64,000 nucleotides of DNA, taken from NCBI GenBank assembly GCA_017883205.1, contig JADGNZ010000003.1, forward strand, positions 124,001-188,000, written 5' to 3'. This document shows positions 8,391 to 16,148 of this stretch, in pieces. The DNA comes from Thermoanaerobaculia bacterium. GTDB lineage: Bacteria; Acidobacteriota; Thermoanaerobaculia; Gp7-AA8. The position numbers and the translations under genes are program-made. The first letter of the stretch is position 1, and each line of letters opens with the position of its first letter. The notes under the pieces were generated by a model. It was not told the DNA's origin and did not search any database. It saw only the letters and a list, made by a program, of their open reading frames with translations.

Positions 8391-9385
8391 CTCTTCTTCC
8401 TTTCGTTGTTTTTGTTGCGGGATGCGACCTGGGGAGGTTCGGTACCGAGGTATCCGGCGCGGACGTGGACGGCGCGGGCGCGCCCCGTCAGCTTGAGCGA
8501 GATCGTCCGGTACTTTACCGCACCCTTCCCTGTGGGCGCGAACCCGATGAGGTACTGCGCGCGAAGATCGTCTTCAATGTGCGAGACGGCCTCCGCGATC
8601 TGCTGTGGCGTGGTTCCGAGATATAACTTTCCGCCCGTCAGCGTGGCGACTTCGTTCAGCAAGCCGATGTCCGAGAGATCTTCGCGCGGAACTTTGCGAT
8701 CGTCCGTCCTGACGCCGGAATCGCGAAGCCCGAGCGGATAGATCGGAACGGAGATTCCCTGGAGGCGCGAAGCCAGCGCGCCGCGTGTCATCGACGAGGC
8801 GTTGTCGATTCCATCGCTGAGCAGGATGATCGCCCGCGACGGATTCTTGCCGAGGCTGCTCCGCTCCGGCATCGTCACCAGCGCGTCGAAGAACGCTGTC
8901 TTGCCATACGGATCGATCTTCGCCAGACCGTTTGTGATCTCGGCGACGTTCTCCGTAAACGGCACGACTTCGATCGCTTTCGACGCGGCGAAGACGTACA
9001 ACGCGAAGTCGTCGCCAGGCCGGCGATGTCCGATGAGAGCGCCGATCGCCGCGCGCGCCGAGTCCATCTTTCCCGCCAGCGCCATCGAACCGGAACCGTC
9101 AAGCAGGATCGCGAATGAGACGGGCGCGTTCTCCGACTTCTCGAACATGTCGCTCCGCACCCGTTGTCCGTCGACCATGAGATCGACCTCGGCGTCGCGA
9201 AGATCTTTGAGCGGACGGCCGTGGTCGCCGAGCACGGTGAAGGGAATCATCACGTATCCGACCGACACCGATTCAGACATCACGCCGGGTGGCGCTGCGC
9301 TCTGCGCCTCGGGTGGGCTGGACTGCCCAGCAACGGGAATCGCAAGCAGCAGCAACGCCGCCGTGCGCATCAGGAGCCTGTTCAT
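8387..9385 (-). CDS. Secreted VWFA-domain protein (acidobacterial type)
   Basis: A 332-aa protein starting at ATG 9383-9385 (MNRLLMRTAALLLLAIPVAG, a signal peptide); a more upstream TTG is less likely. The domain begins with a short Ig-like strand region, then a von Willebrand A domain with the MIDAS motif DGSGSMALAGKM (about residues 97-108) and ILLSDGIDNAS. The overall layout matches the VWFA-related domain family expanded in Acidobacteria. It overlaps the OmpA-like gene by 4 bp. It probably binds a protein or metal in the periplasm; the partner is unknown. Confidence 0.85.
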   Translation of the reverse strand: MNRLLMRTAALLLLAIPVAGQSSPPEAQSAAPPGVMSESVSVGYVMIPFTVLGDHGRPLKDLRDAEVDLMVDGQRVRSDMFEKSENAPVSFAILLDGSGSMALAGKMDSARAAIGALIGHRRPGDDFALYVFAASKAIEVVPFTENVAEITNGLAKIDPYGKTAFFDALVTMPERSSLGKNPSRAIILLSDGIDNASSMTRGALASRLQGISVPIYPLGLRDSGVRTDDRKVPREDLSDIGLLNEVATLTGGKLYLGTTPQQIAEAVSHIEDDLRAQYLIGFAPTGKGAVKYRTISLKLTGRARAVHVRAGYLGTEPPQVASRNKNNERKKS

Positions 9386-9444
9386 TGGTTTTCTGAACAA
9401 ATAACTATCCAATCTTCATTTCGGAAAGCGTGGTGCAGAGCTCG

Positions 9445-9804
9445 TTATCCCTTTTTCAGCGGAATGAACTTCTCATCCTGCTGCTGCTCTCGCTCCCAAC
9501 TGAGAAAATCGTAGTAGCCGCACGTGGGGTACTCGGGGTACTCGTGGCACACGCCCGGCCGCGCGTTGTAGATGGTGCATCGGCGCGTTTTCGTATCAAG
9601 AAACATACAAACACTGCCGTAGATCTTGTCTTTCTGATGGCGAAGGACTACTTCCCCCTCACGCGTTTTCGTGAAGCGCTTCGCCGCAACCTCGGGATCG
9701 AGATCGAAGTGCTTCGCCAACTTCTTGACGTCTCGTTTGTTGACGATGATCCGTTCGTAGCTGCAGCAGTACGCCGGACACTTCGTGCAATCGTAAGTTC
9801 CCAT
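9445..9804 (-). CDS. YkgJ-family cysteine cluster protein
   Basis: A 119-aa protein from ATG 9802-9804 ([19 protein letters not shown]). It has the CxxCxxxCC motif at residues 5-14 and further cysteines ([23 protein letters not shown]), the pattern of YkgJ/UPF0153 proteins that probably coordinate zinc or an Fe-S cluster. The conserved block matches the family. Biochemical function is not established. An earlier GTG/ATG frame would add about 20 residues and is not supported by the family start. Confidence 0.85.
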   Translation of the reverse strand: MGTYDCTKCPAYCCSYERIIVNKRDVKKLAKHFDLDPEVAAKRFTKTREGEVVLRHQKDKIYGSVCMFLDTKTRRCTIYNARPGVCHEYPEYPTCGYYDFLSWEREQQQDEKFIPLKKG

Positions 9805-9922
9805 GCGCGTTCGAGTGTACGGGAATGGACAGAGATCAGGAAGCGGAGATCGGGGATTAGTCATGCCTGCCGATTAGCTGCACAGCGGCGCGTCGGAGAA
9901 ATCGCCGATGCCTGAGGGTTGA

Positions 9923-10165
9923 CTATTTCTGCTGCTCTATCTCGCGGAGTATGTCCGAGGCTTCCGCGCCCAGGACCTTGGCGAGTAGGAAGACCGTGTC
10001 GAGGGTGGGCGAGTTCTCTCCCCGCTCGATGAAGCCAAGGTAGGTTGGGTTCATTGCCGCTTTGCGACCGAATTCCACGAGCGTCCACTGCCGCTCCGCA
10101 CGAAGGCGGCGGATGATGGCACCGAAGTTGACGGCGTATCTGCTGATTGTCCTGCGTCGCGGCAT
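9923..10165 (-). CDS. Xre-family HTH regulator (80 aa)
   Basis: A compact single-domain helix-turn-helix protein: FGAIIRRLRAERQWTLVEFG, NPTYLGFIERGENSPTLDTV and a final LLAKVLGAEASDILREIEQQK helix. The recognition helix holds NPTYLGFIERG. It has no extra domain, as in small phage- or TA-type repressors. It lies alone beside the 42-bp tandem array at 10209-10545 with no obvious partner gene. Confidence 0.85.
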   Translation of the reverse strand: MPRRRTISRYAVNFGAIIRRLRAERQWTLVEFGRKAAMNPTYLGFIERGENSPTLDTVFLLAKVLGAEASDILREIEQQK

Positions 10166-10208
10166 GAGAGAGAGAATACGACCGCAGAAGGACGCCGGGC
10201 AAGAGAAT

Positions 10209-10545
10209 ATGTGTCCATGGCCATTGCCCGAGACACGTCTGTCTCCTTACAAGTGTCGATGACTCAGTTGATTAGGAGGCGCGAGTCTCACTCAAGTGTC
10301 CATGGCTCATTTGACTTCGACGGCGAGTCGCTCTCAAGTGTCCATGGCTCATTTGACTTCGACGGCGAGTCGTTCTCAAGTGTCCATGGCTCGTTTAACT
10401 TCGACGGCGAGTCGTTCTCAAGTGTCCATGGCTGATTTCGCTATGACACGTGAGTCCTTCTCAATGGCAATGGCTCATTCGGACGACCCTCGTGTCCATC
10501 TCAAACGGCCACGGCTCGTTTGATTACGACCAGCGAGTCACTCGC
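10209..10545. repeat. 42-bp tandem repeat array
   Basis: About eight units. Those starting at 10293, 10335, 10377 and 10419 are nearly identical (core GTCCATGGCTCATTTGACTT, then CGACGGCGAGTCG); flanking units are increasingly degenerate on both sides. The exact period is 42 bp, twice the 21-bp period of the other arrays in this window. Open frames across it encode repeated peptides in more than one frame, and units decay without frame selection, so I read it as non-coding. The 500 bp between 10166 and 10666 contain only this and the next repeat. Confidence 0.85.
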
Positions 10546-10562
10546 ACGAGGGAAGTTCCCAG

Positions 10563-10643
10563 TTAGAGATCAGAGATCAGGCGCGATAACCAGATGTGTC
10601 TCCTCGGTCCCTGTCTCTGCTGTCTCTGATCTCTGATCTCCGC
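10563..10643. repeat. Inverted intergenic repeat, GAGATCAG type (copy 2)
   Basis: AGAGATCAGAGATCAG at 10565 pairs with CTGATCTCTGATCTC at 10627, about 45 bp apart. It is the same family as 2588, 24740 and 47955. It lies just upstream of the next gene. Confidence 0.6.
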
Positions 10644-10666
10644 TTCGCTTTCACTATGATGCACTC

Positions 10667-11359
10667 ATGGACCACGCAGTTGCTTTGGTGCAAGCATATC
10701 TGCAGCTCAACGGATACTTCACCTCCGCTGAATACCCGATCATCGCCGCTGCAGGGCGGAACGGATTCCGGACGCTGACGGACATCGATGTTCTTGCGTT
10801 TCGCTTTCCGTCCGGTCTTCCGTCGCCGGACGCATTTGCTTCGCGGAAGACACCGCGCGGGCTCGAGATGAACGACGTCGATCCCGGACTTGGTGTTCCT
10901 TCCGATTCGATCGACATGCTGATCGGCGAGGTGAAGGAAGGGCGGGTCGGGATCAACAGCGGCGCGCGCGATCCTCAGGTTTTGAAAGCCGTGATCAGCC
11001 GTCTCGGCGATTCGACGCTCGATCGCGATGGCATCGTCGCGGATCTGCTCGCGCACGGCTCGGCCACGCTCCCCTCCGGATTCGTGATTCGACTTGTCGC
11101 CTTTGGCTCGTTTCCTCCCGGAGCGGAGGTTCCTCCCTGCCGCATCATCAGCCTGGGGCACGTGCTCGACTTCCTGCAGCGCTACGTGCGAAAACATTGG
11201 AACGTGCTGCGGCATCTTCAATTCAAAGATCCTGCGTTCGGCTTCTTGATGACGCTGGAAAAGGCGAAGCGCGGCGGTGCGGGCCGCCGAGGGGAGGCCG
11301 GGGTGGAGATCGTCTCATCGACACCGCGGGCGACGGGGCCACGGCGGCCCGGGAGGTAG
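10667..11359 (+). CDS. PD-(D/E)XK nuclease-like protein
   Basis: A 230-aa protein. The N-terminal half has a restriction-endonuclease-like pattern: helix AVALVQAYLQLNGYF, then TDIDVLAFRFP with candidate catalytic Asp residues (about 38-41), and DMLIGEVKEGRVGIN giving E-x-K at about residues 89-91. A C-terminal part contains a helical segment (HVLDFLQRYVRKHWNVL) and a low-complexity tail. I know no characterised homologue; proteins of this type are usually annotated hypothetical. It immediately precedes moaE, whose start is 3 bp after its stop. A DNA-cleaving role is inference. Confidence 0.55.
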   Translation: MDHAVALVQAYLQLNGYFTSAEYPIIAAAGRNGFRTLTDIDVLAFRFPSGLPSPDAFASRKTPRGLEMNDVDPGLGVPSDSIDMLIGEVKEGRVGINSGARDPQVLKAVISRLGDSTLDRDGIVADLLAHGSATLPSGFVIRLVAFGSFPPGAEVPPCRIISLGHVLDFLQRYVRKHWNVLRHLQFKDPAFGFLMTLEKAKRGGAGRRGEAGVEIVSSTPRATGPRRPGR

Positions 11360-11362
11360 CCA

Positions 11363-11779
11363 CTGTCTTTTCTCACCGACGATCCGATCGACTCCGCGGC
11401 GCTCGTGCACAGCGTGATGCGTCCTTCCGATGGTGCGTACGTGCTGTTCGAAGGCGTCGTGCGCAATCACCACGAAGGAAAAGCGGTCGAGTCGATTTTC
11501 TACGATGCATATCGTCCGATGGCGGAGAAAGAGATTGCACGAATCGTCGACGAGGTGCAGCGGGCGAACGCGGACGTCGCGATCGCCGTCGTCCATCGCC
11601 TCGGTCATCTCCTCGTCGGCGATGTGTCGATCGCCATCGTGGCCGCGTCGCCGCACCGGGCCGAGGCGTTTGCGGCCTGCCGCACGATCATCGACCGCAT
11701 CAAAGAAACCGTTCCGATCTGGAAAAAGGAGCGCGGTCCCGGCGGCGAGGAGTGGGTGGGATGGCAGGGCAAGTGCTGA
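11363..11779 (+). CDS. moaE: Molybdopterin synthase catalytic subunit MoaE (apparent CTG start)
   Basis: Recognised from VLFEGVVRNHHEGKAVESIFYDAY, AIVAASPHRAEAFAACR and VPIWKKE, the MoaE core with the catalytic Lys in PIWKKE. MoaE transfers sulfur to precursor Z with MoaD. A GTG at 11405 would remove the usual N-terminal strand. Extending to CTG 11363 gives LSFLTDDPIDSAALVHSVM, which matches family N-termini, with GGGAGG at 11351-11356 six bases upstream. An in-frame TAG at 11357 blocks further extension. I therefore prefer the CTG start (138 aa). No moaD is nearby. Confidence 0.85.
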   Translation: MSFLTDDPIDSAALVHSVMRPSDGAYVLFEGVVRNHHEGKAVESIFYDAYRPMAEKEIARIVDEVQRANADVAIAVVHRLGHLLVGDVSIAIVAASPHRAEAFAACRTIIDRIKETVPIWKKERGPGGEEWVGWQGKC

Positions 11780-11789
11780 AGGAATCGAC

Positions 11790-12497
11790 GTGACGTCTCA
11801 CGAAGTATCGAACGATCAACTTCCGCGCGGTGCCGGCGATTCGCCCGAAGTCACGCCGGTTCCGGCAGCGAGCGTGATCCTTCTGCGAGATTCGCCGCTT
11901 GAAGTGCTGATGATGCGGCGCCACGCGAAGGCGTCGTTCGTACCCGATGCCTGGGTCTTCCCCGGCGGCATGGTCGAGGCGAGCGACCGCGAGCTTGGCG
12001 ATGGAACCGAAATCGGCACGATGCGCGTCGCCGCAATTCGCGAGCTCTTCGAGGAGAGCGGCGTCTGGCTCGGCGCGCCGCTCGACGACGTCAATGGAAA
12101 ACGGCAGGCTCTGTTGAAGGGCGAGACGACATTTTCCTCACTGGCCCGCGAGGCTCCGCTCGATCTCGACGCGCTCGTGCTGACCTCACGATGGATCACG
12201 CCGGTCGGGGTTCCGAAGCGTTTCGACACCTGTTTCTTTCTCGCCATTGCCGCAGGCGACGCAGTTCCTTCCGTCGACAACGGTGAGGATGGCGAAGCGG
12301 TCGAGGTCCGCTGGATCACGCCCTCCGCTGCGATCGAGACGCTGCCGATCGTTTTCCCTACGTTGAAGAACCTCGAAGCGCTCGCCAGATTCGAGACCGC
12401 CAAACAACTGCTCGACTCACGGCGCGGAATCGATGTCCCCACGACGCGGCCGGTGCTCGTCATCGAGAACGGGAAGAAGAAGATCATCCTGCCGTGA
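11790..12497 (+). CDS. NUDIX hydrolase
   Basis: A 235-aa protein from GTG 11790 (family-like start VTSHEVSNDQ), 10 bp after moaE. The Nudix box is degenerate: GGMVEASD near residue 58, then AAIRELFEESGVWL near residue 83 (REx2EE intact), with an insertion between them. This spacing is like the ADPRibase/NUDT19-type (RP2p) subfamily that acts on CoA derivatives, which also has the RWITPVGVPKRFDTCFFLA segment seen here. It probably hydrolyses a nucleotide-diphosphate or CoA substrate. Its end overlaps the next start by 4 bp. Confidence 0.8.
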   Translation: MTSHEVSNDQLPRGAGDSPEVTPVPAASVILLRDSPLEVLMMRRHAKASFVPDAWVFPGGMVEASDRELGDGTEIGTMRVAAIRELFEESGVWLGAPLDDVNGKRQALLKGETTFSSLAREAPLDLDALVLTSRWITPVGVPKRFDTCFFLAIAAGDAVPSVDNGEDGEAVEVRWITPSAAIETLPIVFPTLKNLEALARFETAKQLLDSRRGIDVPTTRPVLVIENGKKKIILP

Positions 12498-13261
12498 TTA
12501 TTCGCGACATCACCGCGCCGAACCCAGGGCCGTTTACGCTGAGCGGCACGCGCACGTACCTGCTCGGCGAATCAACCGTGATCGATCCCGGCCCGGCGAT
12601 CGACTCGCACATCGAGGCGATTCGCGCGGCAATGCCGGCTTTGCGCACGATCCTGCTCACCCATCGTCACGAAGATCACGCGCCCGCTGCGGTGGCGCTC
12701 AAACACGCCACCGGCGCACGAATCCTCGCTCCGCTCGGCGTGCTCGATGACGCAACGGTCGATCAGCGGATCGCTGGCGGCGAGAGTCTCCTCATCGAAG
12801 GTGAAGCGCTACAGGTCATCGCCACACCCGGCCACACGAGCGAGCACGTCTGCTTTCTCACCTCGGCCGGCGACCTCTTCACCGGCGACACGGTACTCGG
12901 CGTAGGAACGACCACGATCTTTCCGCCCGACGGATCGATGCGCGACTACATCGATTCACTCCGCGTGCTGCTCACACACCAACCCACACGCATCTTTCCC
13001 GGCCACGGTCCGACCCGCGGCGACGCCCACGCCGTAATCGAGCAGTACATCGCCCATCGCCTCGAGCGCGAGCAGCAAGTACTCGACAGCCTCGCCGCCG
13101 GCGCAACCTCGGCAGCCGCAATTCGGGAGCGAATCTATCCCCATCTCGATCCCCGCCTCCGCGGCGCTGCAGAGATTCAGATCGACGCACATCTGGACAA
13201 GCTGAGGAACGAAGGGTGCGTCGTTGAGCACGGCGGCGAATACAGAGTGATTCGCAAATGA
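12494..13261 (+). CDS. Metallo-beta-lactamase-fold hydrolase (LACTB2-like)
   Basis: A 255-aa protein with a GTG start overlapping the Nudix stop (GTGA). The MBL core has HRHEDH (HxHxDH, about residues 57-62), the next metal ligand in TPGHTSEH (about 117), FTGDTVLG (Asp about 136) and FPGHGP (about 176). The C-terminal 70 residues form a winged helix like that of LACTB2-type proteins. Human LACTB2 is an RNase; many bacterial relatives are of unknown substrate. With moaE and the Nudix gene it forms a tight three-gene operon. Confidence 0.85.
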   Translation: MIIRDITAPNPGPFTLSGTRTYLLGESTVIDPGPAIDSHIEAIRAAMPALRTILLTHRHEDHAPAAVALKHATGARILAPLGVLDDATVDQRIAGGESLLIEGEALQVIATPGHTSEHVCFLTSAGDLFTGDTVLGVGTTTIFPPDGSMRDYIDSLRVLLTHQPTRIFPGHGPTRGDAHAVIEQYIAHRLEREQQVLDSLAAGATSAAAIRERIYPHLDPRLRGAAEIQIDAHLDKLRNEGCVVEHGGEYRVIRK

Positions 13262-13336
13262 GCACGGACACCGACAAGGGTGCAAGGCGTCGACACTACT
13301 CCATCTGAAAAACGTCGAGCAGCGCCACGATTCCTT

Positions 13337-13651
13337 CCGGGAACTGCAGTGTTTGAACCGTCGGGCCGTATTTCCCACCCGCCCAAGCTGTGTCTCACAC
13401 CATCGATGACTGTCTCTAACCCTCGAGGCCGTTGTTTTGAACCATCGACGGCGGGCGTCGAGCCATCGACCGTGACTTTTGATCCGCCGACGGTGCTTTT
13501 TGATCCATCGACGGTACGTTTCGATCCATCGATGGTTCGTTTTGATCCAACGACGGTTCGTTTTGAGCCAACGATGGTTCGTTTTGAGCCAACGACGGTT
13601 CGTTTTGATCCATCGATGGTTCGTTTTGATCCGTCTCGGCCTCAGCTTAGG
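13337..13651. repeat. 21-bp tandem repeat array A
   Basis: About 15 consecutive units of exactly 21 bp, each beginning CCATCG, CCAACG, CCGTCG or similar and ending TTTTGAT/TTTTGAG; the best conserved begin at 13505, 13526, 13547, 13568, 13589 and 13610 (CGATGGTTCGTTTTG core). Units decay leftward. Frames are open on both strands because 21 is a multiple of three, but the leftmost units are too degenerate for protein-level selection. It fills most of the 650-bp gap 13262-13912. Confidence 0.85.
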
Positions 13652-13802
13652 CGAGATCGATAGCTTCATCAGCGGCAGTGTCGGGGCAGCGGTGACAGCA
13701 CGGCTTCAACTCGCGCCGCCTGCGGCGGTGGATGAACTGGCGAAGGCGTTGGGGCGCGAAGGTAGAGTCGGGCTGCTCATCGGCCTGATGCTCAACTCCT
13801 GA
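13650..13802 (+). pseudogene. Possible C-terminal gene remnant after array A
   Basis: The frame that leaves the 21-bp array encodes GEIDSFISGSVGAAVTAR and ends REGRVGLLIGLMLNS before TGA at 13800-13802. Codon use is GC-rich at third positions, like the real genes here, so this looks like the end of a former gene whose 5' part is replaced by repeats. There is no start codon outside the array. I do not recognise the family. Confidence 0.3.
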
Positions 13803-13809
13803 TTACCGA

Positions 13810-13898
13810 CTAACGCTTCTTCGTGGTCGGCGGCTTTTCTTTCGTCGCCTGCTGCACCATGCGGAACGCAGCCTGGTTGAAAAAGTCTAGGTTCGCCG
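13810..13898 (-). pseudogene. Fragment of a small KGG-type protein
   Basis: The minus strand encodes LDFFNQAAFRMVQQATKEK followed by PPTTKKR and a stop. This resembles the N-terminal part of short proteins common in soil acidobacteria (FNxxAFxxVQxAT, then a GG-rich basic tail). No usable start codon precedes it and the basic tail is missing, so it is probably a remnant. A likely intact relative is at 20734-21012. Confidence 0.35.
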
Positions 13899-13912
13899 CT
13901 GGCGCAACAGGG

Positions 13913-14149
13913 TTAGCGCTTCCGCTCGATCTCCTCGATCAACTCGCCCAACGAAACGCCCAACGCCCGCGCTAACCCAGCCAACACCAGCAGACCGGGA
14001 TTCCGAACGCCGCGCTCGATATCGCTGATGTAATTCCGCGACAGTCCGCATGCCTCGGCCAATTCTTCCTGACTGAGTCCGCGTTGCTTCCGAAGACTGC
14101 GGACTGATCGCCCGAAGGTCTTCAGCAACTTTGCGGCGGCGACTTGCAT
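13913..14149 (-). CDS. Xre-family HTH regulator (78 aa)
   Basis: A single HTH_3 domain: FGRSVRSLRKQRGLSQEELA, CGLSRNYISDIERGVRNPGL and LARALGVSLGELIEEIERKR. It is divergent from the ribbon-helix-helix gene, with an inverted repeat between them (14166-14195) that is a likely operator. The protein resembles the other small repressors at 21031 and 9923, suggesting one expanding family in accessory regions. Confidence 0.88.
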   Translation of the reverse strand: MQVAAAKLLKTFGRSVRSLRKQRGLSQEELAEACGLSRNYISDIERGVRNPGLLVLAGLARALGVSLGELIEEIERKR

Positions 14150-14165
14150 GCGAGAGACTTTCCTA

Positions 14166-14195
14166 CTATCGTTGGCATCGGGCTATCAACGATGG
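14166..14195. promoter_or_regulatory. Inverted-repeat operator candidate between divergent regulators
   Basis: CTATCGTTG (14166-14174) is followed by CAACGATGG (14187-14195), reverse complements at eight of nine positions and 21 bp apart centre to centre. The right arm contains the ATG (14192) of the ribbon-helix-helix gene. This suggests autoregulation by either divergent regulator. Confidence 0.5.
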
Positions 14196-14476
14196 TTGAC
14201 AAAACAAGGCACGCGGATAGGCAGGATGCGGAAACGAGCGATCGGAATTCGACGCACTCCGTCTTTTCAGTCACCCTTCCGCCGTTCATCGTCCGCGTTC
14301 TGGAGCGCCGCGCGGAGGAACGGAACCTAACGATGTCCGCCCTGATTGAGGAGTCAATTCTCGACGGCATCATGCTCGACGAAGTGCAGCGCATGGCGGA
14401 GCAGTCGCCACACTTCGCACGAATCGCGAAAGTGTGGATACGGTCGGAGAGAACGAAGGAGCAAGGGACGGGATGA
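14192..14476 (+). CDS. Ribbon-helix-helix (CopG/Arc-like) protein
   Basis: A 94-aa protein from ATG 14192 (MVDKTRHADRQDAE). The central segment HSVFSVTLPPFIVRVLERRA, followed by NLTMSALIEESILDGI, matches a beta strand plus two helices of a ribbon-helix-helix DNA-binding domain. An earlier ATG at 14144 overlaps the divergent gene's start and is less likely. The stop overlaps the next start (ATGA). Together with the next gene it resembles the antitoxin half of a toxin-antitoxin locus. Confidence 0.65.
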   Translation: MVDKTRHADRQDAETSDRNSTHSVFSVTLPPFIVRVLERRAEERNLTMSALIEESILDGIMLDEVQRMAEQSPHFARIAKVWIRSERTKEQGTG

Positions 14477-14721
14477 TGTTTGACGATGATGCGCAGAGGG
14501 CAGTTCTGACTGCGGTCTTCCTTGATGATGACGACGGAGGAGTCACCGGATTCATCGAGGAATTCTGGGGCGTCACTGTCCACGGGAAGAACCTGAAGGA
14601 CGCGCGCAAGCAACTCACCGAAGCGGCGCAGACGTTCCTTGATGAGAACCGCGAAGACATCCTCCGGCGGATGGACTCAGACGGTCAGGTGACGCGAGAG
14701 AAGATGCTGCTGGAGATATAG
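14473..14721 (+). CDS. HicB-like small protein
   Basis: An 82-aa protein (ATG 14473 or 14476). GGVTGFIEEFWGVTVHGKNL, then KDARKQLTEAAQTFLDENRE, matches the partially degraded RNase-H fold of HicB antitoxins. No HicA-like toxin is adjacent, so it is an orphan or its partner is unrecognised. It is coupled to the ribbon-helix-helix gene by a 4-bp overlap. The same frame stays open after the TAG at 14719-14721 for another 43 codons. Confidence 0.6.
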   Translation: MMFDDDAQRAVLTAVFLDDDDGGVTGFIEEFWGVTVHGKNLKDARKQLTEAAQTFLDENREDILRRMDSDGQVTREKMLLEI

Positions 14722-14724
14722 CGA

Positions 14725-14853
14725 CTGGACACGACGGTCCAGCCAATCCCGCTCTCGTTCGACGACGCAATTAGAGCTTTTCTCGGGACTCCGCCGCCCC
14801 CGCGGAAGTCGAAAACGACGAAGATAACCGGGGGCGCACGGGCAAAAAAATAG
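14725..14853 (+). CDS. Possible 42-aa peptide, CTG start or read-through extension
   Basis: Directly after the TAG of the HicB-like gene and in the same frame, CTG 14725 opens a frame encoding LDTTVQPIPLSFDDAIRAFL and then PPPPRKSKTT with a basic end, stopping at TAG 14851-14853. Its composition (SFDDAIRAFLGTPPPP) resembles C-terminal tails or tiny proteins I have seen near such loci. There is no ATG, GTG or TTG. It could be a CTG-started peptide, a read-through extension, or a decayed 3' end. Confidence 0.3.
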   Translation: MDTTVQPIPLSFDDAIRAFLGTPPPPRKSKTTKITGGARAKK

Positions 14854-14874
14854 CGTCCTGGTGGACGCTATTTT
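14844..14874. terminator. Bidirectional Rho-independent terminator
   Basis: Stem ATAGCGTCC/GGACGCTAT (14850-14858 and 14863-14871), loop TGGT, with seven A before and TTTT at the end. It closes the HicB-like transcript. The 240 bp from 14875 to 15116 show nothing else I can name. Confidence 0.75.
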
Positions 14875-15116
14875 GGTCATGTAGCCGATGATGTGGCTAT
14901 CCCATCTGAATCATCATCGCGGTTCTCCTTCGCTGGAAACACCCACGTCTCCCCATGCAACTAGTAATAGACGGGTTGACTAATATAGGGTTCCGTAGCT
15001 CTCAAAGTCAAGTAAACTTTCATGGTCTGGATCGACTGCAACTGGTCTGCCGCATTCTGGATTTCCCCATCGCTGGGCTGATGTTTATTTAGACGGACCA
15101 CCTCCGTTTTAGTTTC

Positions 15117-16148
15117 TCAACCCGTCTCGCCGAGCCCAGCAGCAGACTCACCACCGCCCCCTGAACCATCAGGATTCCCCGGCAAGACCACGATTTCCTC
15201 GATCGTTCTGGCCGGCAGGGGGGTTGGTCGCTTTCGCCACTCCACCATCGTCACGGCGCGACCAGGGAAGGCGCGATCGAGTTTCCAAGTTGTTGGTCGG
15301 TGAGTCGGAACAGCATGAGCCTGCCGAAACAGGCGGTGACCGAACTGGACGTACACAGCCATGCCGTCGGGGTATACGGCGCGAACGGTTTGGCCGATCG
15401 TAGGATGCATGGAGATAAAGGCGTCCTGGTACTCCATCGGTAGAATCTGATGCGTCGTACTCCAGACATGTGTCCGGATACCGGACGCAATTGGCGGCAC
15501 CCATACCTGTTTTTGCCACACCCGAACGCGAGCGGTGTCCTCGCTCTCGAAGGCCAGATCGACGCCCAAGTCCCCGGAAGGTGTCGCCCGCTCCTCGAAA
15601 CGCGAGGCGTTACCTTGTTCATCCAGGACGCCGCTGCAACCGACATACTCAATCTGAATGAAGCTCGCTGATGGTTGATACGGCTTCGTAACGCTCACCC
15701 ACAGCGGAACCTCTTTCGCAGAATCAGACAGATTCTCAATTTCGTACTGCACGTTTGTCGTGAGCACCAAGAACTCCGGCTGCCCCGGCACTTCAGCAAA
15801 GATGAAGTCAATTTGCAGATCACGACGTATGACCTCGGTCACACACAGAGCATGAACTTCCTCGCGGAGGACCTTCGGAAGTTCGGCGCCCATCAGATGA
15901 GGCGAGACGTTCCTGATGACCTCTTCGGTGACCTCTTTTGTAAGATGCGCCTTCAGGTACGAATCGACCGAAAGCGCCAGTATTCCAGCGATCACTAGGG
16001 CCTCCCCTGCCCCAGAAATGATGTGCTGCGAGTAAAAGTCACCAAGCACCAGTGCGACTACTCCTCCGACCAGTGATCCCACCACGGTGAACCAGAATCT
16101 AGTCTTTTCGGGAACTACTTCTACGGTCATCGACCCTACCTCTACCAA
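15117..16148 (-). CDS. Two-TM membrane protein with soluble C-terminal domain, unknown
   Basis: A 343-aa protein; start at residue 1 or at ATG residue 7. Two adjacent hydrophobic helices lie at about residues 18-38 and 44-63 (FWFTVVGSLVGGVVALVLG; GEALVIAGILALSVDSYL), then a helical linker and a beta-rich soluble domain of about 200 residues (FLVLTTNVQYEIENLSD; VWVSVTKPY-like strands), ending in a Gly-rich tail. I recognise no family. The layout resembles membrane-tethered effectors, but no catalytic motif is visible. It sits in accessory DNA between a HicB-like group and a lipoprotein, with lower-GC codons than core genes. Confidence 0.65.
   Translation of the reverse strand: MVEVGSMTVEVVPEKTRFWFTVVGSLVGGVVALVLGDFYSQHIISGAGEALVIAGILALSVDSYLKAHLTKEVTEEVIRNVSPHLMGAELPKVLREEVHALCVTEVIRRDLQIDFIFAEVPGQPEFLVLTTNVQYEIENLSDSAKEVPLWVSVTKPYQPSASFIQIEYVGCSGVLDEQGNASRFEERATPSGDLGVDLAFESEDTARVRVWQKQVWVPPIASGIRTHVWSTTHQILPMEYQDAFISMHPTIGQTVRAVYPDGMAVYVQFGHRLFRQAHAVPTHRPTTWKLDRAFPGRAVTMVEWRKRPTPLPARTIEEIVVLPGNPDGSGGGGESAAGLGETG

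Noticed and set aside
10209-10545. CRISPR array
   Set aside because: There are no unique spacers; whole units repeat and no cas genes are nearby. The same applies to arrays A, B and C.
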